A stretch of 64,000 nt of DNA from Subsaximicrobium wynnwilliamsii (GCF_007997225.1 NZ_VORM01000004.1:124001-188000), one strand, 5' to 3'; shown: positions 34,969-44,476, counted from the stretch's first letter. Notes: generated from the letters alone by a model not told the origin. A program made the numbers and translations.

Positions 34969-35046
34969 TCCTGCCCAAAATTTTGATTATGAACATCGTT
35001 TGTTGTTCACAACCCATAAATTTTTTATTGTTTGGATTGGGCAGGA
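34969..35046. repeat. Inverted repeat at the symporter breakpoint
   Basis: TCCTGCCCAA (34969-34978) and TTGGGCAGGA (35037-35046) are perfect 10-base inverted arms, 58 bases apart. They lie between the truncated symporter and the convergent end of the RND gene. They may form a terminator or mark an old rearrangement. Confidence 0.5.
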
Positions 35047-35066
35047 CGTATTATCTGTAATCTCAC

Positions 35067-38000
35067 TTAGCGTCTTTTAACGACCAACATATACACACAT
35101 GGAATAACCAACAAATTCAAAACCGTTGCAGAAAGCAAACCACCTAAAATAACCACGGCCATAGGGCTTTGGATTTCACTGCCTGGTTCGCCGCCCTTCA
35201 ATGCCAATGGTATCAATGCCAAACCTGTTGTACAGGCTGTCATTAAAATTGGATTCAATCTGTCTAATGCTCCAGTTTTTATCAACTGAAATCCTTTTAT
35301 TCCTTCTTTTCTCAAATCTTCATAACGGGAAACCAATAAGATTCCGTTACGAGTGGCTATCCCGAACAAACTAATAAAACCAATTGTTGCTGCGATACTG
35401 ATAATGCCTGATGTAAAATACACAATCAAGATTCCACCGATTAGTGCCAATGGCAGGTTGATCAACACCACAAAAGCCAATTTCACATCTTTAAACTCAT
35501 AATAGAGTAACAAGAAAATAATAGCAATGGCAACAATTGCTGTTATAGATAGTAATTGTGATGCTTTGGCTTCGCTTTCAAATTGTCCGCCGTATTGAAT
35601 GCGATACCCTTCTGGCATATTTACATTGTTCGCCACAACTTCTTTGATTTCTTCCACGGCACCACGTAAATCCCTGCCTTGAACATTGGCAGCCACTACA
35701 ATTTTACGTTGTACGTCTTCACGACTAATCTTACTCGGACTGCTAACAGAAGCTACCGTTGCCAATTCGCCCAAAGTGGTTTGACCTCCATTTGGTAAAC
35801 TGATTAAAGCATTGCCGATGTTTTCTATATCATCTCGAAACGGTTTTTCATAGCGAACCACCAAATCAAAATACTTCTGACCTTCATAAATTTCGCCTGC
35901 TTCTTCGCCCGCAAATGCAATGTCCACCTGTTCCATTAAGTTACCTACCGTCATTCCATAAGCCGAGAGAATTTGGCGTTTTGGTTGGATGCGAATCTGT
36001 GGTACTTCAATTTGCTGGTCAACCGCAACATCTGCCAATCCATCGATATCTTTGATGTTTTGCTCTACACTTTTGCCCACCTCGTACAAGCGTTGCAAGT
36101 CTGGACCAAAAATCTTGATGGCAATATTGGCTCGTGTACCCGAAAGCATATGGTCAATTCGGTGTGCAATGGGTTGTCCTAAGGTAATATTAACGCCTGG
36201 TGCGATGCTCAATTTGTTTCGGACTTCTTCAAAAAATGCTTCTTTGGTTTTGTCTTCGAGTACAAAAGGCACATCTATTTCTGAAGCATTAACGCCTTGT
36301 GCGTGTTCGTCCAATTCAGCACGCCCTTGTCTTCGGGTAACGACTTCCACTTCGGGTAAATCCAATAAAATTGTTTCGATTAAATTACCTGTTTTATTAC
36401 TTTCTTCCAAAGACATTCCCGGTGGACCTACCACGCTTATTACCATAGAGCCTTCATTAAATTCTGGCAGAAAACTTCGTCCCAATTGGGTTAAAACCAA
36501 CATACTTATGATAAAGGCGATGACTGTCACACCGATAATTGTTTTAGGGATTCTGGTAGCTCGCTCCAAGAGGTTGCCATAATGTTTCTGTAACCAACGT
36601 TCCACTTTTGTGCCTTCAGATTGTTTCTTTAAAAGCTTTTCATTATCCAATAAATAGGAACATAAAATTGGTGTTACGGTTACCGCAACAATTAAAGATG
36701 TCAATACTGAAGTGACAAATGCTATTCCTAAAGGTTGCAACAAACGTCCTTCCATTCCGCTCAAAAAGAACAAGGGAATAAAAGATACAATGATAATCAA
36801 GGTTGCGATAATGATTGAGCTTCTTATTTCTACGGAAGCATCTCGTACAACTGTCAGGGTTGATTCGCGTTCCTCTTTTGGCTTCCTTATATTTTCGCGC
36901 AAGCGTTTATAAACGTTTTCCACATCAATAATGGCATCATCCACCAAAGCTCCAATGGCAATTGCCATACCTCCTAAACTCATCGTGTTGATGGTGTAAC
37001 CCAACCATTTTAAAATGATGATGGACACCAATAGTGAAATAGGAATTGCCAATAAGGAAATTAAGGTGGTTCTCCAATTCATTAAAAAGATGAGAAGGAT
37101 AATCATTACAAAGAATGCACCTTCCAATAGGGTCTGATTCAAATTGCTGATGGAAGCATCAATAAAGTCCGACTGTCTAAAAATTTGACTTTTGATGTCG
37201 ACACCCTTTAGCAAGGTTTTTTGTAAATCAACAATAGCTTCATCCAATCGGTCTGTCAGTTCCAAGGTGTTGACATCGGGTTGTTTTGAAATGGTTAAGA
37301 TTACTGCCGGTTTTGCATTTAAAGAACCATCGCCAATTTTATCGGCAGCACCAATTTGAACAGTTGCTACATCTTTGATTTTGATGCTTTGACCGTTCAC
37401 TTGTTTTAAAACCGCTTCTTCCAGATCTTCCAGAGCATAAGCTCTACCGCTTCCTTTTATAATGTATTGATTTCCATATTGATTAATGACGCCTCCTGGT
37501 GCATTGGTGTTTGCTTCCTTCACGTGCTCTACCAATTCTGTAAGACGTACATTATAATGCTTCATCTTTTCAGGATTGGCAAATACTTGGTATTGCTTAT
37601 AATCGCCTCCAATGACCACTACATTTGCGATACCACCAATTGCTTTGATTCGTGGTCTAATTGTCCAATCTGATAAAGTTCTTAACTCCATCGGTGATAA
37701 ACTGTCAGAAGTCACACCCAAGAGCATTATTTCGCCCATAATAGATGAAATAGGCGCCATTGTTGGTGCGCCAATACCTTCAGGCAAGTTCTCACGAACC
37801 ATAGGGATGCGTTCACTTACAATTTGTCGTGCCCGATAAATATCGGTTCCCCATTCAAATTCTATCCAAACAATGGAAATTCCTGCTGCCGATGACGAAC
37901 GGATCCGTCTCACATTAGGCGAACCATTTAAGGCTGTTTCCAATTGATAGGTTACTAATTTTTCTACTTCTTCAGATTCCATTCCGTGCGCTTCGGTAAG

Positions 38001-38147
38001 AATAGTTACCGTTGGCGCTGTAAGGTCTGGGAATACATCTACGTTCATTGTGCGGGCATAATACACGCCCAACACGCTCAACGCAACCGCTCCCAACAGA
38101 ATGAGCAATCTATTGTGAAGTGAAATTGATAATATTTTGTTTAACAT
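35067..38147 (-). CDS. Heavy-metal efflux RND transporter (CzcA/CusA family)
   Basis: The 1026-residue inner-membrane pump belongs to the HME-RND family. It has the first helix (LLILLGAVALSVLGVYYART), porter motifs (RSSSAAGISIVWIEFEWGTD), and the helix-4 signature GALVDDAIIDVENVYKRL with its acidic proton-relay residues. The C-terminal GIATRNGILLVSRYEDLRKE matches too. It exports metal ions across the envelope with an adaptor and an outer-membrane channel, encoded upstream in the same direction (38742-41899). The helix-4 motif differs from classical CusA (Cu/Ag) and CzcA (Co/Zn/Cd), so the metal is not assigned. A 590-base repeat region separates it from the adaptor gene. Confidence 0.93.
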   Translation of the reverse strand: MLNKILSISLHNRLLILLGAVALSVLGVYYARTMNVDVFPDLTAPTVTILTEAHGMESEEVEKLVTYQLETALNGSPNVRRIRSSSAAGISIVWIEFEWGTDIYRARQIVSERIPMVRENLPEGIGAPTMAPISSIMGEIMLLGVTSDSLSPMELRTLSDWTIRPRIKAIGGIANVVVIGGDYKQYQVFANPEKMKHYNVRLTELVEHVKEANTNAPGGVINQYGNQYIIKGSGRAYALEDLEEAVLKQVNGQSIKIKDVATVQIGAADKIGDGSLNAKPAVILTISKQPDVNTLELTDRLDEAIVDLQKTLLKGVDIKSQIFRQSDFIDASISNLNQTLLEGAFFVMIILLIFLMNWRTTLISLLAIPISLLVSIIILKWLGYTINTMSLGGMAIAIGALVDDAIIDVENVYKRLRENIRKPKEERESTLTVVRDASVEIRSSIIIATLIIIVSFIPLFFLSGMEGRLLQPLGIAFVTSVLTSLIVAVTVTPILCSYLLDNEKLLKKQSEGTKVERWLQKHYGNLLERATRIPKTIIGVTVIAFIISMLVLTQLGRSFLPEFNEGSMVISVVGPPGMSLEESNKTGNLIETILLDLPEVEVVTRRQGRAELDEHAQGVNASEIDVPFVLEDKTKEAFFEEVRNKLSIAPGVNITLGQPIAHRIDHMLSGTRANIAIKIFGPDLQRLYEVGKSVEQNIKDIDGLADVAVDQQIEVPQIRIQPKRQILSAYGMTVGNLMEQVDIAFAGEEAGEIYEGQKYFDLVVRYEKPFRDDIENIGNALISLPNGGQTTLGELATVASVSSPSKISREDVQRKIVVAANVQGRDLRGAVEEIKEVVANNVNMPEGYRIQYGGQFESEAKASQLLSITAIVAIAIIFLLLYYEFKDVKLAFVVLINLPLALIGGILIVYFTSGIISIAATIGFISLFGIATRNGILLVSRYEDLRKEGIKGFQLIKTGALDRLNPILMTACTTGLALIPLALKGGEPGSEIQSPMAVVILGGLLSATVLNLLVIPCVYMLVVKRR

Positions 38148-38187
38148 TTTTATTGAATTTTTAATGTTGAATTTTGTGACTAAAAAG

Positions 38188-38650
38188 CAATGGCCTAAAT
38201 AACAAATGTGCTATCAGTATTTAAACCAATTTCTCCGTGAATCTCTTTTGTCTCTGCGAGTCTCTGCGCTATAGCTATTACACAGAGATTCGCAGAGTTC
38301 CGCGGAGTTACACAGAGGAATTAAGTAACAACTATTATTGTGTAAACCGTTATGCACTCGAAACAACACAGAGCCAATTTTTGAATCTGGAGGTCGAATT
38401 TTTGGGTTCTATGTTGACTATTGCGGGTAAAATGCAATGGCCTAAATAACAGATGTGCTATCAGTATTTAAACCAATTTCTCCGTGAATCTCTTTTGTCT
38501 CTGCGAATCTCTGCGCTATTTATTACACAGAGATTCGCAGAGTTCCGCGGAGTTACACAGAGAAATAAAGCAACAACTTTTATGGTGTAAACCATTACCC
38601 TCTCAAAACAACATAGAGCCAGTTTTTGAAACTGGAGGTTGAATTTTCAA
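38188..38650. repeat. Tandem duplication with a 247-base period
   Basis: A segment starting CAATGGCCTAAATAACA at 38188 recurs at 38435 with few changes over about 215 bases. Each copy contains an inverted repeat built from CTCTGCGAATCTCTGCG and ACAGAGATTCGCAGAG, which would form a long hairpin. No reading frame is supported. It lies between the pump and the adaptor genes and may reduce or process their joint transcript. Confidence 0.85.
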
Positions 38651-38659
38651 GACATCTTC

Positions 38660-38738
38660 ACTCATAGCTCACAGCTCACAACTCACTTCTCACAACTCAA
38701 AGCTCACAACTCACAACTCACAACTCAAAGCTCACAAC
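38660..38738. repeat. Short degenerate tandem repeats (CTCACAACT)
   Basis: The unit CTCACAACT, alternating with variants such as CTCAAAGCT, is repeated about eight times just downstream of the adaptor stop codon. It looks like slippage-prone simple sequence. Confidence 0.8.
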
Positions 38739-38741
38739 TAA

Positions 38742-40247
38742 TTAATGATCGTGACCGTGAGCAGGTGTTGAGCCTGACATTGAAGCCATTTTAACTTGGT
38801 AAGCGCCAGTTGTCACAACCACTTCGCCCACTTCCAGACCTTGCAGTATTTCTACATTCTCGCCATTGCGTTTTCCAATTTGCACAGGTCGTCTCTCAAA
38901 GCTTTCGCCTGAAAGCTGAACGATAACGGAATAACTGCCATAGTCTTCCAATATGGCATTCACAGGAATCATTGTGTTTTGGGTGGCATTCCCCATTGCT
39001 ATTTGAACTGGTGTCAAACTCCCTTCTGGCATATCAACGTCTACATTTACTTTCGCGTAAACTGAGATCAATGGATTTTCTCGCTCTACATCTTTACCAA
39101 TAGAAAGAATTTCCCCTTCGGCATCTGTAACGCTTTTCCATTCTCCGTTTTTAGTTTGATACCAAATACCTTGTACATTTTCCATACTAAGTCCATAATT
39201 AGGTGCTAACTGGGTTTTTAATACTTTGGATTGATGCGTGCCAACAGTAACCAATGCCACACCTTGCTCTACATAATCGCCATTGGAAACTGTAATAGAC
39301 TTAATAAAACCCTCAAATGGCGCACGAATTTGTTTGCTTCCGCCGGAAACACCCGATGTCAAGGATTGATAATTGGATTTGGCAATTGAAAAATTGCTTT
39401 CCACTTTTTCAAATTCTGACTTCGGGATAATTTTAGAATCGTACAATTCTTTTTTACGTTCGTATTCAGATTTTGCCTGATTAAAATTGGAACGTGCATT
39501 GGCTATTTCAGTACTCAAATTATTAGAAGCCAAACCTTGACTGTTCAAACTCATCAGAAGCTGACCTTGTTTTACAGCGGTGCCTTCCGTGAGGTTATTC
39601 ACTTTAAAATCGACCACGCCATTGGATTTTGCTGCCAATGATTTTACCGAACCTGGTGATGGCATCCAAACCCCAGAAGTATTAATAACATCATAAATTT
39701 CACCTGAAACCACTACTGCGGTTTGAAAATCGATTTTCCAAGCCTGCTCCTTTAAGAATGAAATTCCAGCATCTTCTTCGGCAGTACCTAATGCTTTTAT
39801 GGCATCATCCGTATTTGCATAAACAGTTACATCGTTTATCGTAATTTTATCGGAATAGTCAGGTGTTTTCAACTCAAAAACAAGTTGGTAGGTTCCTGCT
39901 TCTTTAGGCTGAATGGTTGGCGAAAAAATGCCCGGCGATGAAGGTTTTTCGGCAGTATTGCGCAACCCTTTATCTCCTTTAATTAAACTAAGCGTAACCG
40001 AACCTTCGCGAACGGGTTGGTGCTTGTCTAACACCGTAAAGTGGGCTGCGAACCTGCTGGGACTACCAACAATCAATGCAGGAAATTCTACAAATGATTC
40101 GGTTTTATCCGTCCAAATGGTATGGCTCAATCGCGGAATTTCTTCTCCGGCGTGGCTACCATCTTCATTATGTGCGTGTGCGTCTTCTGCCTTTTCATTG
40201 CAAGACATTGCCAAAAAGGCGAACACTGCTATTATTAAATATTTCAT
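38742..40247 (-). CDS. Efflux RND periplasmic adaptor (CusB/CzcB-like lipoprotein)
   Basis: The 501-residue membrane-fusion protein joins the pump to the outer-membrane channel. It starts with a lipoprotein signal (KYLIIAVFAFLAMSC, lipobox LAMSC). A His-rich metal-binding stretch follows (AHAHNEDGSHAGEE), then an N-terminal extra domain (residues about 40-160). Then come barrel-sandwich and coiled-coil parts (IANARSNFNQAKSEYERKKE and APFEGFIKSITVSNGDYVEQ), and it ends in His (GSTPAHGHDH). Both termini could bind metal. It lies in the same direction as the pump and outer-membrane genes and is the second member of the cluster by function. Confidence 0.92.
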   Translation of the reverse strand: MKYLIIAVFAFLAMSCNEKAEDAHAHNEDGSHAGEEIPRLSHTIWTDKTESFVEFPALIVGSPSRFAAHFTVLDKHQPVREGSVTLSLIKGDKGLRNTAEKPSSPGIFSPTIQPKEAGTYQLVFELKTPDYSDKITINDVTVYANTDDAIKALGTAEEDAGISFLKEQAWKIDFQTAVVVSGEIYDVINTSGVWMPSPGSVKSLAAKSNGVVDFKVNNLTEGTAVKQGQLLMSLNSQGLASNNLSTEIANARSNFNQAKSEYERKKELYDSKIIPKSEFEKVESNFSIAKSNYQSLTSGVSGGSKQIRAPFEGFIKSITVSNGDYVEQGVALVTVGTHQSKVLKTQLAPNYGLSMENVQGIWYQTKNGEWKSVTDAEGEILSIGKDVERENPLISVYAKVNVDVDMPEGSLTPVQIAMGNATQNTMIPVNAILEDYGSYSVIVQLSGESFERRPVQIGKRNGENVEILQGLEVGEVVVTTGAYQVKMASMSGSTPAHGHDH

Positions 40248-40357
40248 TTGTCTTTATTTATTGATTTTTATCGGTCAAATGGTACATCCAAATAATCATA
40301 CGTTTGTGCAATTATAGTTTAGGTAATGGATGTTTCATCTTTAGTATCAGTTATTCT

Positions 40358-40654
40358 TTAGTGCTCGTGGTGTTCAGCGCCATCATCGTGTTTGTGAGTT
40401 TCAGAGTCATTATGATCTGAATGATTACCGTCCGCATCGTGTTCGTGACCGTGTTCCTCTTTCGTTGTTTCCATAGCATCTTTTCCTACTTGAAATTCTT
40501 CCTGTTCCACAGCTTCTTCATCCATATGGCTTCCATCGGCTTCGTGTTCGTGGCCGTGGTCGTCTGTTGCTTCAGTTTTTGTGTCCCTACAAGAGCTTAG
40601 CAAAAAAGTTGATGCTATTGCTACTGTGACTATTAGTTTTGAAATTTTACTCAT
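40358..40654 (-). CDS. His/Asp/Glu-rich lipoprotein, 98 aa
   Basis: Starting at the ATG at 40652-40654 the protein has a signal peptide with lipobox (MSKISKLIVTVAIASTFLLS, then SCRD). The rest is low-complexity acidic and His-rich sequence (HGHEHEADGSHMDEE, HGHEHDADGNHSDHND, HKHDDGAEHHEH). It probably buffers metal ions in the periplasm, similar to the His-rich ends of the adaptor. An upstream ATG at 40696 is possible but lies before the signal peptide. It sits between the adaptor and the channel genes, in the same direction. Confidence 0.8.
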   Translation of the reverse strand: MSKISKLIVTVAIASTFLLSSCRDTKTEATDDHGHEHEADGSHMDEEAVEQEEFQVGKDAMETTKEEHGHEHDADGNHSDHNDSETHKHDDGAEHHEH

Positions 40655-40714
40655 TGCTAAATGTTTGTTTTGGTATTCGTGAATCTTCGATTTCATTAGT
40701 GTATGTTTTAAAAG

Positions 40715-41899
40715 TTATAATTGATGTTTTAATAATTGCGTCTGAAGCAATTGTAATTCCATTTCCATTTGCAGCATTTTATCGGATGCATTTCGATAAA
40801 ACTGAAGCTCCACGTAATAATCCATAAACGAATACTCGCCCAACTGATAAGCTTTAAAAAGCAATTGCTCACTATTTAAATTACCCATTGTGGTTTGATA
40901 CTCATTGAACTTCTCGAGCATCAATAGGTATTGATTATATGTTTCTTGAAATTGTGTGTAAAGCGAGGTAGTGATTACTTCGGTATTGGATTGCTGGTAC
41001 TCATAATTTGCTTCGGCAGCTTTTACTTTATTTTTACTGCTCCAAAGTGGAATCGAAATCCCGCCATAAAATCCAGAATAATTGTTTCCGCTTACCCCTT
41101 GATAATTATAGCCCAGTGCCATGTTTGGCAGTACTTTGTTTTTCTCCAATTTTACTTTTTGAAATGAAGCAGTTTCATTGGCTTTCAATTCCTGCAATAG
41201 AGGCTCCTTCGTTAATTTTTCTTGCCAAAGATTTTCTATTGTACCAATTTCAGCAGGCAAAACTATCAATGCTGAAAGTGATGCCAATGGCTTCCCTCCA
41301 TTCAAGGTTTTAAGTTTGGACATTTGAATTTGGAGGTCGCTCTGAATCTGCTGAACTATAAATTGCTCTTGAATCCAGGCAATTTTAGCCTTGTTCAAAT
41401 CTAAAATACCTACTTGCTCTTTATTGAAAAGTTCCTGAATTTGGTCGAAAACCTGCTTGCTTTGGGTTCTCCTTTCGGTTTCAATCGCTTTTTGCTTTTG
41501 CAAGAAAACGAGTTTTATTAAAAGCTCCTTGGCATTAAGCAATACGTCCTGCCTTCTTTTTTCATAGCCAGATTCTAGCTGTTGTGATTTAGAGGCATTC
41601 CATTGGCCACGTGCAGCATATACCGTTGGGAATTCAAAAGATTGAGATATTTGATATTCGGTATAATCCCCTGTTGCATTATCGCCAAAAGGCAAATAAA
41701 ACCCAGAAAGCTGTGGGTCTGGCAAATTATTAGTGCTCTTGTTTTCAAGTTGTTGGCTTTCAATAAACGATTGATAGCCCTTTAGCTCTATATTATTCTG
41801 CTCTATTTCATTAAGCAGTTCCTCTATGTTTGTTGTTTGTGAGAAACCATTAATAAAGAACAGGCACCCGCAAATTGCGAATACGATGTATTTATTCAT
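40715..41899 (-). CDS. TolC/CzcC-like outer-membrane efflux protein
   Basis: The 394-residue protein has a signal peptide (YIVFAICGCLFFINGFSQ) and the two-repeat outer-membrane efflux structure: long heptad helices (ESGYEKRRQDVLLNAKELLI, LQSDLQIQMSKLKTLNGG) and short beta segments (QLSGFYLPFG, GGISIPLWSSKNKVKA). It forms the outer-membrane exit for the RND pump. It is slightly shorter than average for the family but complete. It is transcribed before the His-rich lipoprotein, adaptor and pump. Confidence 0.88.
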   Translation of the reverse strand: MNKYIVFAICGCLFFINGFSQTTNIEELLNEIEQNNIELKGYQSFIESQQLENKSTNNLPDPQLSGFYLPFGDNATGDYTEYQISQSFEFPTVYAARGQWNASKSQQLESGYEKRRQDVLLNAKELLIKLVFLQKQKAIETERRTQSKQVFDQIQELFNKEQVGILDLNKAKIAWIQEQFIVQQIQSDLQIQMSKLKTLNGGKPLASLSALIVLPAEIGTIENLWQEKLTKEPLLQELKANETASFQKVKLEKNKVLPNMALGYNYQGVSGNNYSGFYGGISIPLWSSKNKVKAAEANYEYQQSNTEVITTSLYTQFQETYNQYLLMLEKFNEYQTTMGNLNSEQLLFKAYQLGEYSFMDYYVELQFYRNASDKMLQMEMELQLLQTQLLKHQL

Positions 41900-41993
41900 T
41901 GTTTGAAATTTTAGGTTTAATCATGCCCGTCAGCAGACAGGTCTGAATTTGTAAAAAGGAATAGTACCGAAGCAGTACTATGTTCCTAAACGA

Positions 41994-42437
41994 TTAACCT
42001 AAAGAGGGTGGGCCTCGTGTGTCGAGGGAGGAGAGGTATTGATGGCAATAAATATTTGGCGGATGATAGACCGTAAGCTTTTCGGCTTCATCATCATAGT
42101 TTATGGAAATGCTATAACGATTAAGAAAGATAGATGTTTTTACATCCTTTTTAAGCTTGAGTTGTTTGACACTACTGTTGTGAGTTACAACTATTTCATT
42201 AGCAACTACAGAATGTATGTGAACCTCCAGAAATAAATCTAAAAGCCCTTTATTAGAACTTTCTTTTTCTGGAACATCGTGATGATGACTATGACTGTCA
42301 CTGTTACTATTTGAAACAGCTTTATGTGAGTGTTCAACGTCGTGTTGATGATGTAAATGAGGTACTACTTGATGTAAAAGCATTAGGCCGAATATGCCTA
42401 AAAAGAAAAGTGCTTTTATATGATTGTGTTTTTGCAT
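41994..42437 (-). CDS. His-rich single-anchor protein at the head of the metal efflux cluster
   Basis: The protein begins MQKHNHIKALFFLGIFGLML (147 residues from the ATG at 42435-42437). One membrane or signal segment is followed by a His-rich stretch (HQVVPHLHHQHDVEHSHKAV, then DSHSHHHDVPEKE) and a more ordered C-terminus. It could bind the exported metal at the membrane. A -7 element TATATTTG at complement 42444-42451 would start transcription almost at this ATG, so the leader is very short or absent. It is the first gene of the cluster; no metal-responsive regulator is seen nearby. Confidence 0.7.
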   Translation of the reverse strand: MQKHNHIKALFFLGIFGLMLLHQVVPHLHHQHDVEHSHKAVSNSNSDSHSHHHDVPEKESSNKGLLDLFLEVHIHSVVANEIVVTHNSSVKQLKLKKDVKTSIFLNRYSISINYDDEAEKLTVYHPPNIYCHQYLSSLDTRGPPSLG

Positions 42438-42685
42438 CAGTTGCAAATATAATATTATTTTCCGTCGGGGAAAATTATTCTAGCCGGATGGAGCCAATCT
42501 ATTGGTTAGAAGTGCTGAATCTACTATTGGTACGTTTAGAACCGATACTGCTCTTAAACACGCATTAAGCATCATTTACCGATGAGGAATTGACAGTAGT
42601 ATGACAAACTACAACATAGAATCCCAGTATGTGCGGAAGGTTTATTAACTTTATAAAAAGAAAATTAACCTAAAAACATATAGTT

Positions 42686-43000
42686 ATGATAAAAGTATCC
42701 ATAATGTATCCAAACGGTAAAGATGTTGAGTTTGATGCAGCATATTACAAAAACAACCATTTACCTATGGTCTCTAAAGCTGTTGGCAATGCGTTGAAAG
42801 GATTAGAGTTAGATTTAGGTATTGGAAGTAGAGTGCCTGGAGAACCCGCTCCATATATTGCCATTGCACATTTAAACTTTGAAGATGTAGCATCTTTTCA
42901 AGCGGCATTTGGTCCTCATGCTGAAACGTTTGCTGCCGATGTAAAAAATTTTACGAATGTTCAAGGACAGATGCAAATAAGTGAAGTGATAACTTTTTAA
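42686..43000 (+). CDS. EthD family protein, 104 aa
   Basis: The protein is a ferredoxin-like dimeric alpha/beta-barrel of the EthD family: VSIMYPNGKDVEFDAAYYKN with NHLPMVSKAV, then PYIAIAHLNFEDVASFQAAF. Members bind or modify small aromatic or ether compounds; the function here is unknown. It is followed three bases later by a FrnE-type DsbA protein and then a haloacid dehalogenase, all in one direction. The trio looks like a small detoxification operon. Confidence 0.85.
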   Translation: MIKVSIMYPNGKDVEFDAAYYKNNHLPMVSKAVGNALKGLELDLGIGSRVPGEPAPYIAIAHLNFEDVASFQAAFGPHAETFAADVKNFTNVQGQMQISEVITF

Positions 43001-43003
43001 GAG

Positions 43004-43651
43004 ATGACAAAAAAACTAAAAATAGATATCATATCAGATGTAGTTTGCCCTTGGTGTACCATCGGCTACAAACGTTTGGAAAAAGCCATTTCAGAACTGG
43101 GAATTCAAGACCAGGTTAATATAGAATGGCATCCTTTTGAATTAAACCCAAACATGCCTGCGGAAGGTCAAAACGTACAAGAACATATCACAGAAAAATA
43201 CGGTTCTACTCCAGCGCAACAAATAGAATCGCAGCAGCGCATGACGGAAATTGGGAAAGAACTTGGTTTTACCTTTGATTATTTTGATGCTATGAGAATG
43301 GTCAACACGTTCGAAGCGCATGTCCTGTTAGAATACGCCAAAGAATTTGGCAAACAAACCGAGATGAAAATGCGCTTGACAAGGGCATTCTTTAGCGAAC
43401 GCAAAGACGTTTCCGATAGAGCCATCTTAAAACAAGCGGTATTGGATGTAGGTTTAGATGCGGAAGGAGCATTGGCAAGATTGGATAGTGAAGACGCACG
43501 TAAAGACATCAGAAATCAACAAGACTATTGGAAGAATCTAGGTGTGAACTCAGTACCAACCATCGTGTTCAACAGAAAAAGTGCCGTCACAGGTGCACAA
43601 CCTGTGCGTGTTTTTAAGGAGGTATTGACCGAACTCCTTGAGCAAGCATAA
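43004..43651 (+). CDS. FrnE-like DsbA family oxidoreductase
   Basis: The 215-residue thioredoxin-fold protein has the active-site CPWC at residues 15-18 (IISDVVCPWCTIGYKRLEKA), the helical insertion, and the cis-Pro loop SVPTIVFNRKSAVTGAQP. FrnE-type proteins are cytoplasmic dithiol oxidoreductases or isomerases linked to oxidative stress and polyketide chemistry. There is no signal peptide. Its start is three bases after the EthD gene, so the two are cotranscribed. Confidence 0.9.
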   Translation: MTKKLKIDIISDVVCPWCTIGYKRLEKAISELGIQDQVNIEWHPFELNPNMPAEGQNVQEHITEKYGSTPAQQIESQQRMTEIGKELGFTFDYFDAMRMVNTFEAHVLLEYAKEFGKQTEMKMRLTRAFFSERKDVSDRAILKQAVLDVGLDAEGALARLDSEDARKDIRNQQDYWKNLGVNSVPTIVFNRKSAVTGAQPVRVFKEVLTELLEQA

Positions 43652-43729
43652 AATAGGTCAAGTGGTATTAATTATCTAGTTGAACTAGTCAAATAAGAAA
43701 TCAAACGTCTGGAAAACGACAGAAGAAAC

Positions 43730-44476
43730 ATGGGGATTATGGGCACAACAGAACCAATTTCAGAAAACGCACAAGAAAAAGAAGACTTAAACTTGACAAA
43801 AATTCGACCCAAAGTATTGTTTTTTGACGTCAACGAAACACTCCTAGACCTCACCCAAGTCAGAGCGCAGGTGGCCCAAGCCCTGGAGGGTAGAGACGAT
43901 TTGTTAGCGCTATGGTTTACCACCATGCTTCAGTATTCTTTAGTGATGACCACGAGTGGGCAGTACGACCATTTTGCTAACATAGGTGCGGCAGCTCTGC
44001 AAATGGTGGCGGCAAATAACAACATTGACATCACTCAAGCTAAGGCACGGGAAACCGTCGTGAATGCTTTACGTGGTTTGCCCGCACACCCAGAAGTGAA
44101 AGCTGCCTTGGCTCAACTCAAATCAGATGGTTATAAATTAGTCTCGTTTACAAACTCATCTAACGAAGCTGTTAAAAAACAATTCGAAAGTGCCGGCTTA
44201 ACAGATTATTTTGACGAACGATTGAGTGTTGAAGACATTGGGAAATTCAAACCCTCTAAAGCCACCTATGATTGGGCAGCACACAAAATGGGAGTCAAAC
44301 CAAGCGAGGCTATGCTAGTTGCAGCTCACGGTTGGGATGTAGCCGGTGCTTCATGGGCAGGTTGGCGTGCCGCTTTTGTGAGTAGGCCAGGACAACAACT
44401 GTTTCCTTTGGCAGCAAAAACCGAAATCAACGAACCAGATTTACAAAAGATAGCAGCCATTTTAGTCAAGTACTAA
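43730..44476 (+). CDS. Haloacid dehalogenase type II (HAD superfamily)
   Basis: The 248-residue HAD protein has nucleophile D33 in VLFFDVNETLLDLTQVR, the SFTNSSNE motif, K in the KFKPSKATYDW block, and HGWDVAGASWAGWRAAFVSR near the end. This is the L-2-haloacid dehalogenase/HAD-IA type, which hydrolyses C-halogen or C-phosphate bonds; the true substrate is unknown. The first 25 residues (MGIMGTTEPISENAQEKEDL) are an unusual extension. It lies 78 bases after the FrnE gene. Confidence 0.87.
   Translation: MGIMGTTEPISENAQEKEDLNLTKIRPKVLFFDVNETLLDLTQVRAQVAQALEGRDDLLALWFTTMLQYSLVMTTSGQYDHFANIGAAALQMVAANNNIDITQAKARETVVNALRGLPAHPEVKAALAQLKSDGYKLVSFTNSSNEAVKKQFESAGLTDYFDERLSVEDIGKFKPSKATYDWAAHKMGVKPSEAMLVAAHGWDVAGASWAGWRAAFVSRPGQQLFPLAAKTEINEPDLQKIAAILVKY

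Noticed and set aside
35989-36582. 197-residue plus-strand ORF inside the RND pump gene
   Set aside because: It is the antisense of a strongly conserved coding region.
38660-38738. CRISPR-like short repeats
   Set aside because: Units are nine to 14 bases with no spacers; simple-sequence expansion.
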